Source of the DNA: Marinobacter sp. 1-4A | GTDB taxonomy: Bacteria > Pseudomonadota > Gammaproteobacteria > Pseudomonadales > Oleiphilaceae | Reading direction: 5' to 3' | NCBI RefSeq assembly: GCF_016597725.1 | Contig: NZ_VCGY01000004.1 | Location: 62,001 to 126,000 of the forward strand | Length of the DNA stretch: 64,000 nucleotides | Shown here: piece after piece, positions 30,987-40,905 of the stretch | How positions within the stretch are numbered: the first letter of the stretch is position 1 | Layout: each line of letters opens with the position of its first letter | The notes under the pieces: generated by a model | Database searches by the model: none | What the model saw: only the letters and a program-made list of their open reading frames with translations | What the model was told of the DNA's origin: nothing | Position numbers and translations under genes: made by a program

Positions 30987-32012
30987 ATGGCGTCAGAACG
31001 CCCCGGAAGAAAGCCCAAACCGACCGCAAAGCCGGTTGCCGATGCGGTTACGAACGACGGCCCGGAGCGGATTCAGAAACTCCTTGCCCGGGCCGGGATC
31101 GGCTCGCGTCGAGAGATTGAAGGCTGGATGGAAGCCGGCCGACTTACGGTAAATGGTGAGGTGGTGACGCCGGGCCAGAAAGCCACTGTAACCGACCGCT
31201 TTGAACTGGACGAAAAACGGCTGGAAGTGGCAGCAGCAGCCGTTACTGTGCGTCGCGTTCTTATTTACAATAAGCCGGAAGGCGAGGTAACCACCCGGAA
31301 AGACCCAGAAGGTCGCCCAACGGTATTTGACCGCCTACCAAGGCTGAAGGATAACCGTTGGATCTCAATCGGTCGGCTGGATATCAACACCACAGGGCTA
31401 GTGCTATTTACCACTGACGGTGAGCTGGCAAACCGCTTGATGCACCCCTCTAGCCAAATTGACCGAGAGTACGCAGTACGGGTTTTTGGTGAGGTTGATG
31501 ATGCCATGATTGAGCGCCTGATGGCGGGTGTGCTGCTCGAGGATGGCATGGCAAAGTTCAGTGATATCAGCCCTGCTGGCGGCAGTGGAATAAATCGGTG
31601 GTTCCATGTGACGCTATTGGAGGGCCGTAATCGCGAAGTCAGGCGTTTGTGGGAGTCGCAGGGCGTCCGCGTAAGCCGCCTTAAACGAGTGCGCTATGGC
31701 CCGGTATTCCTACCGAGCAGACTGACGCTGGGTAAATGGGAAGAGTTGGACCAGAAGGCAGTCGATGTCATTAGTGGTACTGTTGGACTTGCCTCTATCG
31801 ACATACCCCAGAAAACCCCTGATGAGCAAGCCGCACACGATCGCCAAAGAAGGAAGAGCCCGGGTAGCGGGGGCAAAAAAACGGGAGGTCGGCGCTGGGA
31901 TGTAAGTGATACAAAACCTGCGCGCAAAGGTGGCTCTGATAAACCCCGTGGCGGTGCCAGTAGACCTCAAAGAGGCTCTGGTAGGCCTCGTAAGTCGCAT
32001 TCCGACAGGTAG
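30987..32012 (+). CDS. rluB: 23S rRNA pseudouridine synthase B
   Basis: 341 residues. An N-terminal S4 RNA-binding domain (IQKLLARAGIGSRREIEGWME) is followed by the RsuA-type catalytic domain with SIGRLDINTTGLVLFTTDGELANRLMHP, whose Asp is the nucleophile. LLEGRNREVRRLWESQGVRV follows. The last 70 residues are a disordered Arg/Gly/Lys-rich tail typical of RluB. It converts U2605 (E. coli numbering) in 23S rRNA to pseudouridine. Start at ATG 30987, eight bases after AAGGA; the ATG at 30981 is only two bases from it. Confidence 0.95.
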   Translation: MASERPGRKPKPTAKPVADAVTNDGPERIQKLLARAGIGSRREIEGWMEAGRLTVNGEVVTPGQKATVTDRFELDEKRLEVAAAAVTVRRVLIYNKPEGEVTTRKDPEGRPTVFDRLPRLKDNRWISIGRLDINTTGLVLFTTDGELANRLMHPSSQIDREYAVRVFGEVDDAMIERLMAGVLLEDGMAKFSDISPAGGSGINRWFHVTLLEGRNREVRRLWESQGVRVSRLKRVRYGPVFLPSRLTLGKWEELDQKAVDVISGTVGLASIDIPQKTPDEQAAHDRQRRKSPGSGGKKTGGRRWDVSDTKPARKGGSDKPRGGASRPQRGSGRPRKSHSDR

Positions 32013-32023
32013 AGTGAGGGTGC

Positions 32024-32053
32024 ATAGCCTGAGTGCCCTCTGGCTCAGGCTAT
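32024..32053. terminator. Inverted repeat between convergent rluB and diguanylate cyclase genes
   Basis: ATAGCCTGAG (32024-32033) and CTCAGGCTAT (32044-32053) are perfect 10-bp arms with a 10-nt loop. It abuts the stop of the minus-strand gene. There is no T-run, so it may need Rho or act as an mRNA end barrier. Confidence 0.55.
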
Positions 32054-32980
32054 TCAACCGATGCTGGCAAAAACCCGAGTGCAGTTCCTGCCCTGATCTT
32101 TCGCTCTATACAAGGCCTCATCGGCGCGGGCTATCCACTGGCTAGCGCCTTCTTCCGGCAGATGTCTGGCGACACCACAACTGATGGTTACAGAGAGATT
32201 GGTTCCGCCGCAATCGACGTTTAAATCCGCGACAGCGCGCCGTACACGTTCCGCGACGTCCCGTGCTTCCTGTTCTCCAGTGTGCGGTAGCAAAATGGCG
32301 AACTCCTCACCGCCGAACCGGTAAACGCTGTCCGAGTTTCTGATTGCACTCCCAAGAGCTTCTGCTGTAATTCGCAGCACATGATCGCCCACAACATGCC
32401 CATGCTGGTCGTTGACTGATTTGAAATGATCCAGATCGCATAGAATTATTGAATATTCTTCGCCATGGCGGTCTGAAAGCAAGCTTGCGCGTTGAAGGTG
32501 CTCATCCAGTGCTCTCTTGTTTGGGATAGATGTCAGCGAATCTGTCAGTGCCGCTTGCTCGATGGCAATAAATTGGCAGGCGTTGCGTAAGGGGCAGACG
32601 GCCGCGCTGATAAACATCTCAATACCCTGCAGTTCTTCATCAGAAAACTTCTGCCGACGGTTGAGGGTGAGAGTGCCATAGCATATGCCTTCCAGATTTA
32701 GGCGATATTCGCAACGGTGTGGGCCGCCCATTCCGGTTGCAAACACAAAGTCGCGGTGCCCAACCTGATGGCGATAGTTCAAAGCGTCGAACGGAATAGT
32801 TCCGCGTAATTCTTCTGTCAGAATACCAAGCTGGGTTTCCAGAGAGAGTGTTGTGGATAGGCGCCGCGTTAATCTTGTGAGAGGGTCTGGGGTATTTGAC
32901 CATCCCTCAAACGCCTGCCGAAGTGCAGCCAGATCCTTTGGCTGAGTGGTGGTTCGCTGTATCGACGGTATATTTTTCAC
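32054..32980 (-). CDS. Diguanylate cyclase (GAF-like sensor plus GGDEF)
   Basis: 308 residues, no membrane segment. Residues about 30-140 look like a GAF-type sensory domain. The C-terminal GGDEF domain has DSLTSIPNKRALDEHL, ILCDLDHFKSVNDQHGHVVGD and the active site FGGEEF. RNSD lies exactly five residues before it, the RxxD inhibitory c-di-GMP site. It should make c-di-GMP from GTP with product inhibition. The likely effector in this window is the MshEN protein at 47167, though no direct link is shown. It is transcribed alone, convergent with rluB. Confidence 0.93.
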   Translation of the reverse strand: MKNIPSIQRTTTQPKDLAALRQAFEGWSNTPDPLTRLTRRLSTTLSLETQLGILTEELRGTIPFDALNYRHQVGHRDFVFATGMGGPHRCEYRLNLEGICYGTLTLNRRQKFSDEELQGIEMFISAAVCPLRNACQFIAIEQAALTDSLTSIPNKRALDEHLQRASLLSDRHGEEYSIILCDLDHFKSVNDQHGHVVGDHVLRITAEALGSAIRNSDSVYRFGGEEFAILLPHTGEQEARDVAERVRRAVADLNVDCGGTNLSVTISCGVARHLPEEGASQWIARADEALYRAKDQGRNCTRVFASIG

Positions 32981-33266
32981 TACGGCTCACTCTCTTTCAA
33001 AACGTATCAGTGATTTTCTTGCATACAGCACCGATCGTGCCATGTTAAAAATATCTATTAATAACAGATATATAAGTCAATGTTATAAAGTGAATTAGCT
33101 TCCGGGTTTTCAATTGACTGCACAAGCGTCAAAAATACGGCAAGTGCCTTCCTGCCGCGCCACGCACGGGGGTGAAATGCACTTCTAAGGGGTGGGGATG
33201 ATGAATCCCTGTGGTAAACTGACGGACTTGTTTCCGCGCTTTTTCCAGAAGTGAGCATTATTTCGT

Positions 33267-33950
33267 ATGACGTTTCAGGCCCCAGAAAGTCTTTCCGAAC
33301 AGATCGCCCAACATTTGGGTCAGCGGATTGTTACGCGGGATCTGATGCCCGGTGCCAGAATTCAGGAGCTTAAAGTTGCGAGCGACCTCAATGTCAGCAG
33401 AGGGTCGGTACGGGAAGCCTTATTGATTCTGGAGCGCAGGCATCTGATTCAAATTTTCCCGCGCAGAGGCGCTGTGGTTTCGAGCCTAACGGTTGCCAGC
33501 GTAAACAATCTCTATGATATTTATATTGATTTGCTGTGCATGCTGGGGCGCAAAATTATTGAACGCTGGGCAGGCGACGAGCTGCGTGGTGTTATGGGTC
33601 GGGTTCGAGAAGTTGAGGCTGTTATTCAGGCTGTAAACTCAACCGGGCCAGATTCTGCTGAAAAGGTCATCGAAGCGGGCTTTGGGGTAATGCGTTACGC
33701 CTATGAACTGGTTGATAACCCGTTTTTGGAGGAAACGCTGGAAAATTTCCGGCCTGCGATCAGTCGCACCTATTTCGTTGCGCTTGAGAACTTTCGAGAC
33801 GGCATAGGGCAGACCGCGGTCTTTTTCCGGCGCTTGGGTGACGCAGCTTTGAGTGGAGACGCTGAACGGCTTCAGTCTGCGATACAAGCCTTCGGTGAAC
33901 ACCAGAGACAGCAGGTTTTGAGTATTCTCATGGAGGAGGAGAGCGCGTGA
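33267..33950 (+). CDS. GntR-family (FadR/FCD subfamily) transcriptional regulator
   Basis: 227 residues. The N-terminal winged helix-turn-helix (LSEQIAQHLGQRIVTRDLMPGARI, VSRGSVREALLILERRHLIQIFPRRGAVV) is a clear GntR domain. The helical C-terminal FCD ligand domain has weaker conservation, and the usual metal-binding His residues are not evident. The effector is unknown. Its stop is one base before the smc start, so the two are very probably cotranscribed. FCD regulators often sense carboxylic acids or acyl-CoA. Confidence 0.9.
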   Translation: MTFQAPESLSEQIAQHLGQRIVTRDLMPGARIQELKVASDLNVSRGSVREALLILERRHLIQIFPRRGAVVSSLTVASVNNLYDIYIDLLCMLGRKIIERWAGDELRGVMGRVREVEAVIQAVNSTGPDSAEKVIEAGFGVMRYAYELVDNPFLEETLENFRPAISRTYFVALENFRDGIGQTAVFFRRLGDAALSGDAERLQSAIQAFGEHQRQQVLSILMEEESA

Positions 33951-33951
33951 C

Positions 33952-36900
33952 ATGCGCCTGAAGTCGATCAAGTTGGCCGGATTCAAATCCTTTGTTGATC
34001 CCACCACAGTACCTTTCCCGACTAATCTGACAGCAGTGGTTGGGCCTAATGGGTGTGGCAAATCCAATATTATTGATGCCGTTCGCTGGGTGATGGGAGA
34101 GAGCTCCGCCAAGTATTTACGCGGCGAATCCATGACAGACGTTATCTTTAACGGCTCCAGCGCGCGCAAGCCCGTAGGTCAAGCGTCTATAGAACTGGTA
34201 TTTGACAATAGTGACGGTTCTGCGCCCGGCGAGTTCGTTCGCTTTAATGAGATCTCCGTACGCCGGCGGGTATCCCGGGAAGGGCAGTCCGAGTATTTCC
34301 TTAATGGCTCTAAATGCCGTCGCCGTGATATCACAGATCTGTTTCTAGGCACCGGCCTAGGCCCCCGTAGCTACGCTATTATCGAGCAAGGCATGATCTC
34401 GCGGCTGATAGAGGCCAAGCCGGAAGAGCTGCGCATCTATATTGAGGAAGCCGCGGGCATTTCGAAGTACAAGGAGCGCCGCCGGGAAACCGAAAACCGC
34501 ATGCGCCGCACTCAGGAAAACCTTGAGCGCCTGACCGACCTTCGTGAAGAATTGGGACGACAGTTACAGCACCTCGAGAGACAAGCTGCTGCTGCAGAAA
34601 AATACAAAGCCTACAAGCAGGAAGAGCGCCAGAAAAAGGCCGAGCTTACGGTTCTGCGCTGGCAATCTCTGGATAAGGATCTTCAGGCTTGGCGCAGCAA
34701 AATCCGCGATACGGAGCTTGAGCTTGAGAAGCAGCTTACCGAACGTATCAGCTTGGAAACCGCTCTGGAATCCCTGCGCGACAGCCATCATGAGCGTACA
34801 GAGCACTTCAACCGTGCGCAAGCACGCTATTACGAAGCTGGTGCTGACATTGCCCGAATTGAGCAAAGCCTCGAGCATCAGCGCGAGAGAAGTCGCCAGA
34901 CTGCTGCCGAGCTGGATCAGGCGATGGCGAACCAACGAGAACTCGCGCGGGAACTGAGTCAGGACGAAGAAAAGCTCTCTGCGATTCGGGAAGAGCTGGA
35001 GATGATTGAGCCAGAACAGGAATCTCTGGCTATTCGCTCCGAGGAGTCGGGCGAGAAGCTTCAGCAAGCGGAAGAGGCCATGAGCGAATGGCAGCAGCGT
35101 TGGGAAGAGTTCAGTTCACGCTCTGCCGATGCTCGCCGCGAAGCAGAGCTTGCCCAATCTCGTATCGTCTCTCTTGAGCAAGCCATAGACCAACTGTTAG
35201 CTCGCCAGCGTAAGCTCCAAGACGAACAGGCGCAATTGGATGGCCAGGTTGATCGGGACGAACTGCATGAACTCCAAGAACAACAAGAGGTCTTGGAATT
35301 GCAGCGTGAAGAAGCGGCCGAGCGAATTGAATCGGTTCAGGAGGAGCTTCAGGATGCCAAGCAAAACCAGCGCGATACCGAACAAGCCCTGACCGGTGCC
35401 CGACAGAAGGTACAAAGCCTACAAGCTGCACTGGAATCTCAACAAGCGCTGCTTGATGAACAGATGGGTGGGCAAGATGATGTGCAACAGGCATGGCTGG
35501 CAGAGCATGGTTTAGTAGATCTTCCTCGTGTGGCTGGCAAACTTCAGATAGAGGATGGCTGGGAGTTCGCGTTAGAGCAGATCATCGGGCGCTTTAGTCA
35601 GGGGCTACTGTTGCCGAACATCGACGCACTTTCTCGGGCATTGCAGGAGGCGCCGAAGGGGCTTGCCATCATGCAGGCGAGCTCCGAAGGCAGCACTCCA
35701 GAAACTGCTGCGAATGGATTGGCCTCTAAAGTGCGTGGTGTAGAAGCTATTAGTTCTATGCTCACAGGAATCGGGGTGGCTGAGTCTCTAGCCGATGCGC
35801 TAGACAAGAGGTCAGGGCTGGCAGAAGGCAATAGTCTCATCACTCGAGAGGGTGTTTGGGTAGCTCGTGATTGGGTGCGGATGCCGGAATCCGACGCCAG
35901 CCAAATTGGTGTTATTGAGCGGCAGAAAAAAGTGGATACCCTGGCCGAGCAGCTTGCACTGGCGGAGGAGTCTCTGGAAGAAGCAATAGCCCGCCACGAA
36001 GCGCTGCAGGAACGAACAGAAAGAGCGGAGTCCGTAAGAGATGAGGTACAGGCAAGGCTGAGCGAAACCGATCGCGAGCTCAGTTTAGTCGCCTCCCAAA
36101 TGAGCGGACTGCGTGCCCGTGCCGAGCAGATTGATGCGCGACTTACTCGGATTCATGAAGAAGCATCAGACGTAGCACTGAATCTGGAAAGTCAGCAGGA
36201 AAACCTGAGTGTCGCCCGGGAAGACTGGCAACAGGCGTTGGCTTTGACGGAAGACGGTGATGACGAAAAAGAGCGCTTGCTCGAACAACGGGACATTCGG
36301 CGGGAGAAACTTGACGGATTGCGTCAGGAGGCCCGCCATGATCGTGACCACGCTCACCAACTTCAATTGCAGCTCCAAACTCTCGCTAGTCAACGTGATG
36401 GCCTAAGCCAAACCATTGACCGCATGCAAATGCAGAAAGAGCGTCTGGAAGAGCGCTTGGAAATCCTTAGGGAGTCCAGAGAAAGCGCGGAAGAGCCCAT
36501 AGAAGATCTTAAAATGCAACTTGAAGGTTTGCTGGATCGCCGGTTAGCTGAGGAAGAAAAGCTTGGTTTAGCCCGTGATGCTTTGGAAGAAATTGATCGG
36601 GAAGTGCGGGAGAAAGAGCAGGGCAGAAGCGGCACAGATCACCGGATTCAAGACGTTCGCTCCAAACTGGAAAAGCTGAAAATGGAATCCCAAGCGCTGG
36701 AGATTCGTGCCAGTAATCACATTGAGCAACTTGGTGAGCTGAACGTAAAGCTGCAAGACATTCTTCCCCAATTGCCTGAAGATGCCAGTCAGGACGAATG
36801 GGCAGCGGAACTGGAGAAAATCGGAAATCGCATTCAGCGCCTTGGCGCCATCAACCTTGCGGCGATAGACGAGTATCAAGTTCAAAGCGAGCGTAAAACC

Positions 36901-37455
36901 TACCTCGACAGCCAGCACGACGACCTGACAGAAGCACTCGATATTCTTGATACGGCTATCCGCAAAATCGACCGGGAAACCCGGCAGCGCTTCAAAGAAA
37001 CCTTTGATCAGGTAAATGGCGGTTTGCAGGCTCTTTTCCCGAAAGTGTTCGGTGGAGGCAATGCCTATCTAGAGCTGACCGGTGAGGATCTTCTGGAAAC
37101 CGGTGTGGCGATCATGGCTCGCCCGCCGGGAAAAAAGAACAGCACCATCCACCTGTTGTCCGGTGGCGAAAAGGCGCTCACTGCCATTGCGCTGGTATTC
37201 TCCATTTTCCAGCTCAATCCGGCACCTTTTTGTATGCTGGATGAAGTGGACGCCCCCCTCGATGATGCGAACGTTGGCCGATATGCCAGTCTGGTCAAAG
37301 AAATGTCGAAACAGGTACAATTTATATACATAACCCATAATAAGATCGCTATGGAAATGGCGGACCAACTTATGGGGGTTACAATGCACGAACCCGGTTG
37401 CTCGCGCTTGGTTACCGTTGATGTTGAAGAGGCGGCCGCTTTGGCAGAAGCCTAG
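33952..37455 (+). CDS. smc: Chromosome segregation protein SMC
   Basis: 1167 residues with standard SMC layout. The N-terminal Walker A is GPNGCGKSNIIDAVRWVMGE. Two long coiled-coil arms are rich in Glu, Gln, Arg and Leu (about 165-500 and 680-1010). A hinge lies between (about 515-660, with GLVDLPRVAGKLQIEDGWE). The C-terminal head has LLSGGEKALTAIALVFSIF and Walker B FCMLDEVDAPLDDANV. It extrudes DNA loops with ScpA and ScpB to condense and segregate the chromosome. It begins one base after the GntR regulator gene. Presence of Smc rather than MukB supports a Pseudomonas/Marinobacter type of lineage. Confidence 0.98.
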   Translation: MRLKSIKLAGFKSFVDPTTVPFPTNLTAVVGPNGCGKSNIIDAVRWVMGESSAKYLRGESMTDVIFNGSSARKPVGQASIELVFDNSDGSAPGEFVRFNEISVRRRVSREGQSEYFLNGSKCRRRDITDLFLGTGLGPRSYAIIEQGMISRLIEAKPEELRIYIEEAAGISKYKERRRETENRMRRTQENLERLTDLREELGRQLQHLERQAAAAEKYKAYKQEERQKKAELTVLRWQSLDKDLQAWRSKIRDTELELEKQLTERISLETALESLRDSHHERTEHFNRAQARYYEAGADIARIEQSLEHQRERSRQTAAELDQAMANQRELARELSQDEEKLSAIREELEMIEPEQESLAIRSEESGEKLQQAEEAMSEWQQRWEEFSSRSADARREAELAQSRIVSLEQAIDQLLARQRKLQDEQAQLDGQVDRDELHELQEQQEVLELQREEAAERIESVQEELQDAKQNQRDTEQALTGARQKVQSLQAALESQQALLDEQMGGQDDVQQAWLAEHGLVDLPRVAGKLQIEDGWEFALEQIIGRFSQGLLLPNIDALSRALQEAPKGLAIMQASSEGSTPETAANGLASKVRGVEAISSMLTGIGVAESLADALDKRSGLAEGNSLITREGVWVARDWVRMPESDASQIGVIERQKKVDTLAEQLALAEESLEEAIARHEALQERTERAESVRDEVQARLSETDRELSLVASQMSGLRARAEQIDARLTRIHEEASDVALNLESQQENLSVAREDWQQALALTEDGDDEKERLLEQRDIRREKLDGLRQEARHDRDHAHQLQLQLQTLASQRDGLSQTIDRMQMQKERLEERLEILRESRESAEEPIEDLKMQLEGLLDRRLAEEEKLGLARDALEEIDREVREKEQGRSGTDHRIQDVRSKLEKLKMESQALEIRASNHIEQLGELNVKLQDILPQLPEDASQDEWAAELEKIGNRIQRLGAINLAAIDEYQVQSERKTYLDSQHDDLTEALDILDTAIRKIDRETRQRFKETFDQVNGGLQALFPKVFGGGNAYLELTGEDLLETGVAIMARPPGKKNSTIHLLSGGEKALTAIALVFSIFQLNPAPFCMLDEVDAPLDDANVGRYASLVKEMSKQVQFIYITHNKIAMEMADQLMGVTMHEPGCSRLVTVDVEEAAALAEA

Positions 37456-37627
37456 TGTCCTGCCTGTTGGCGCCAGACGGGCAGTAGCTGGCCAGAAAAC
37501 CGCCAAGAATGACAAAAAGGCCATGTGATGCGGCTTTGCGTTGTATTCAGTACCGGCTTTTTTTAGAGTAGCAGCCGGAGCCCTTTATTCGCTTCCGGAT
37601 CTGATCTGCAAACAGGACAGCAGCACT

Positions 37628-38635
37628 ATGTCACTTAGGGAATGGTTAATTGCCATCGGCACCCTTGTTATTATCGGTATTGTAATAGACGGCTTGAGGC
37701 GCATGCGTCGGGCCCGCAAAGAATCTATTGCGATTTCTTCCGGGATGGGCGTTGATGACTTAAAAGAATCCCCGCTGGATGAGTACCATAACCCCGAGCT
37801 TCCTAACGGTGGAGCGAGGCCAATTTCAAATGATACCTTGGAAGAGCGCGGCTATGTGCGGCGTGAAAAGCCCTCCCGTTTCCGGACTCCGCAGCAAAAG
37901 CCGACCCGGCCCGTTCGTGAAACTCAGGGGAAAAATACTTCCGAGCTTGAAGAGTCCCTTGCAAATGAAGACGGCGCTTGGGCACCGGAGCAAATGGACG
38001 AGGATGTGGGAGAGTCCGGCTTTTCCTCCGTTGAGCACGATGAATTGACCGCTGATACTGGTTGGGGCGCGGAAGATGAAGAACTGTCATCGCCGGAAAT
38101 ACCAGCTCAAACGATTTCCGATGTTGAAGAAGATACTGCCCGCCGAGAGCCGCAATCGAATGATGGCCCGGAGCAACCGCTGGCGGGAGCCAACCGACCG
38201 GAAGCCCGCGAGGTGATCGTGATTAACGTGCTTGCCCGTCAGGGTGAGGATTTCAGCGGAGCAGCCCTGCAGAAACTGTTTGAAGCCTGTGGACTGGCCC
38301 ATGGCGATATGGACATCTACCACCGTCATGAGGCAGAGGATACTACTACTCCGGTGCAATTCAGTGTCGCCAACGCCGTAGAACCCGGCACCTTCAAGCC
38401 GAATAACGTAGCGGCTATGACAACACCGGGTATCAGCTTTTTTATGAGCATGCCAGGGCCAACGAATGCGTTGCAGGCTTTTGAGTTTATGCTCGAAACT
38501 GCGCAATGCGTTGTACGTAACCTTGGAGGTGAACTCAAGGATGAACGACGCAGCGTGATGACGGCTCAGACAATAGAGCATTGCCGCCAGCGAATCCGTG
38601 AATTTGAACGCAAGCAGCGTTCACCACGCCACTGA
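37628..38635 (+). CDS. zipA: Cell division protein ZipA
   Basis: 335 residues. MSLREWLIAIGTLVIIGIVIDGLRRMRR is the single N-terminal membrane anchor with a basic cytoplasmic flank. An acidic, Pro-rich disordered linker (about 60-190) follows. The C-terminal ZipA domain starts near 194 with VIVINVLARQGEDFSGAALQKLFEACGL, containing the FtsZ-tail binding fold. It tethers FtsZ to the membrane. The ATG at 37628 is the family start; an upstream extension of 29 codons is rejected. It sits between smc and ligA, as in Pseudomonas, and is followed by a terminator. Confidence 0.96.
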   Translation: MSLREWLIAIGTLVIIGIVIDGLRRMRRARKESIAISSGMGVDDLKESPLDEYHNPELPNGGARPISNDTLEERGYVRREKPSRFRTPQQKPTRPVRETQGKNTSELEESLANEDGAWAPEQMDEDVGESGFSSVEHDELTADTGWGAEDEELSSPEIPAQTISDVEEDTARREPQSNDGPEQPLAGANRPEAREVIVINVLARQGEDFSGAALQKLFEACGLAHGDMDIYHRHEAEDTTTPVQFSVANAVEPGTFKPNNVAAMTTPGISFFMSMPGPTNALQAFEFMLETAQCVVRNLGGELKDERRSVMTAQTIEHCRQRIREFERKQRSPRH

Positions 38636-38661
38636 GTTGGGCGGGGTCAGAACTGAAATAA

Positions 38662-40755
<2,094 letters not shown>

Positions 40756-40905
40756 TACGCAGACCGATGAATCTGAGAACTCGCGCAGATACCCCGTTTC
40801 CGAAAGTGGCTAACATGGCTGCATTCTGTAACTGTGTGTTATCGGTGGCTCAGGCCAGCGCCCACGCACTGCCATAAAAACAATGTTCTGAAACGGATTT
40901 TTTCC

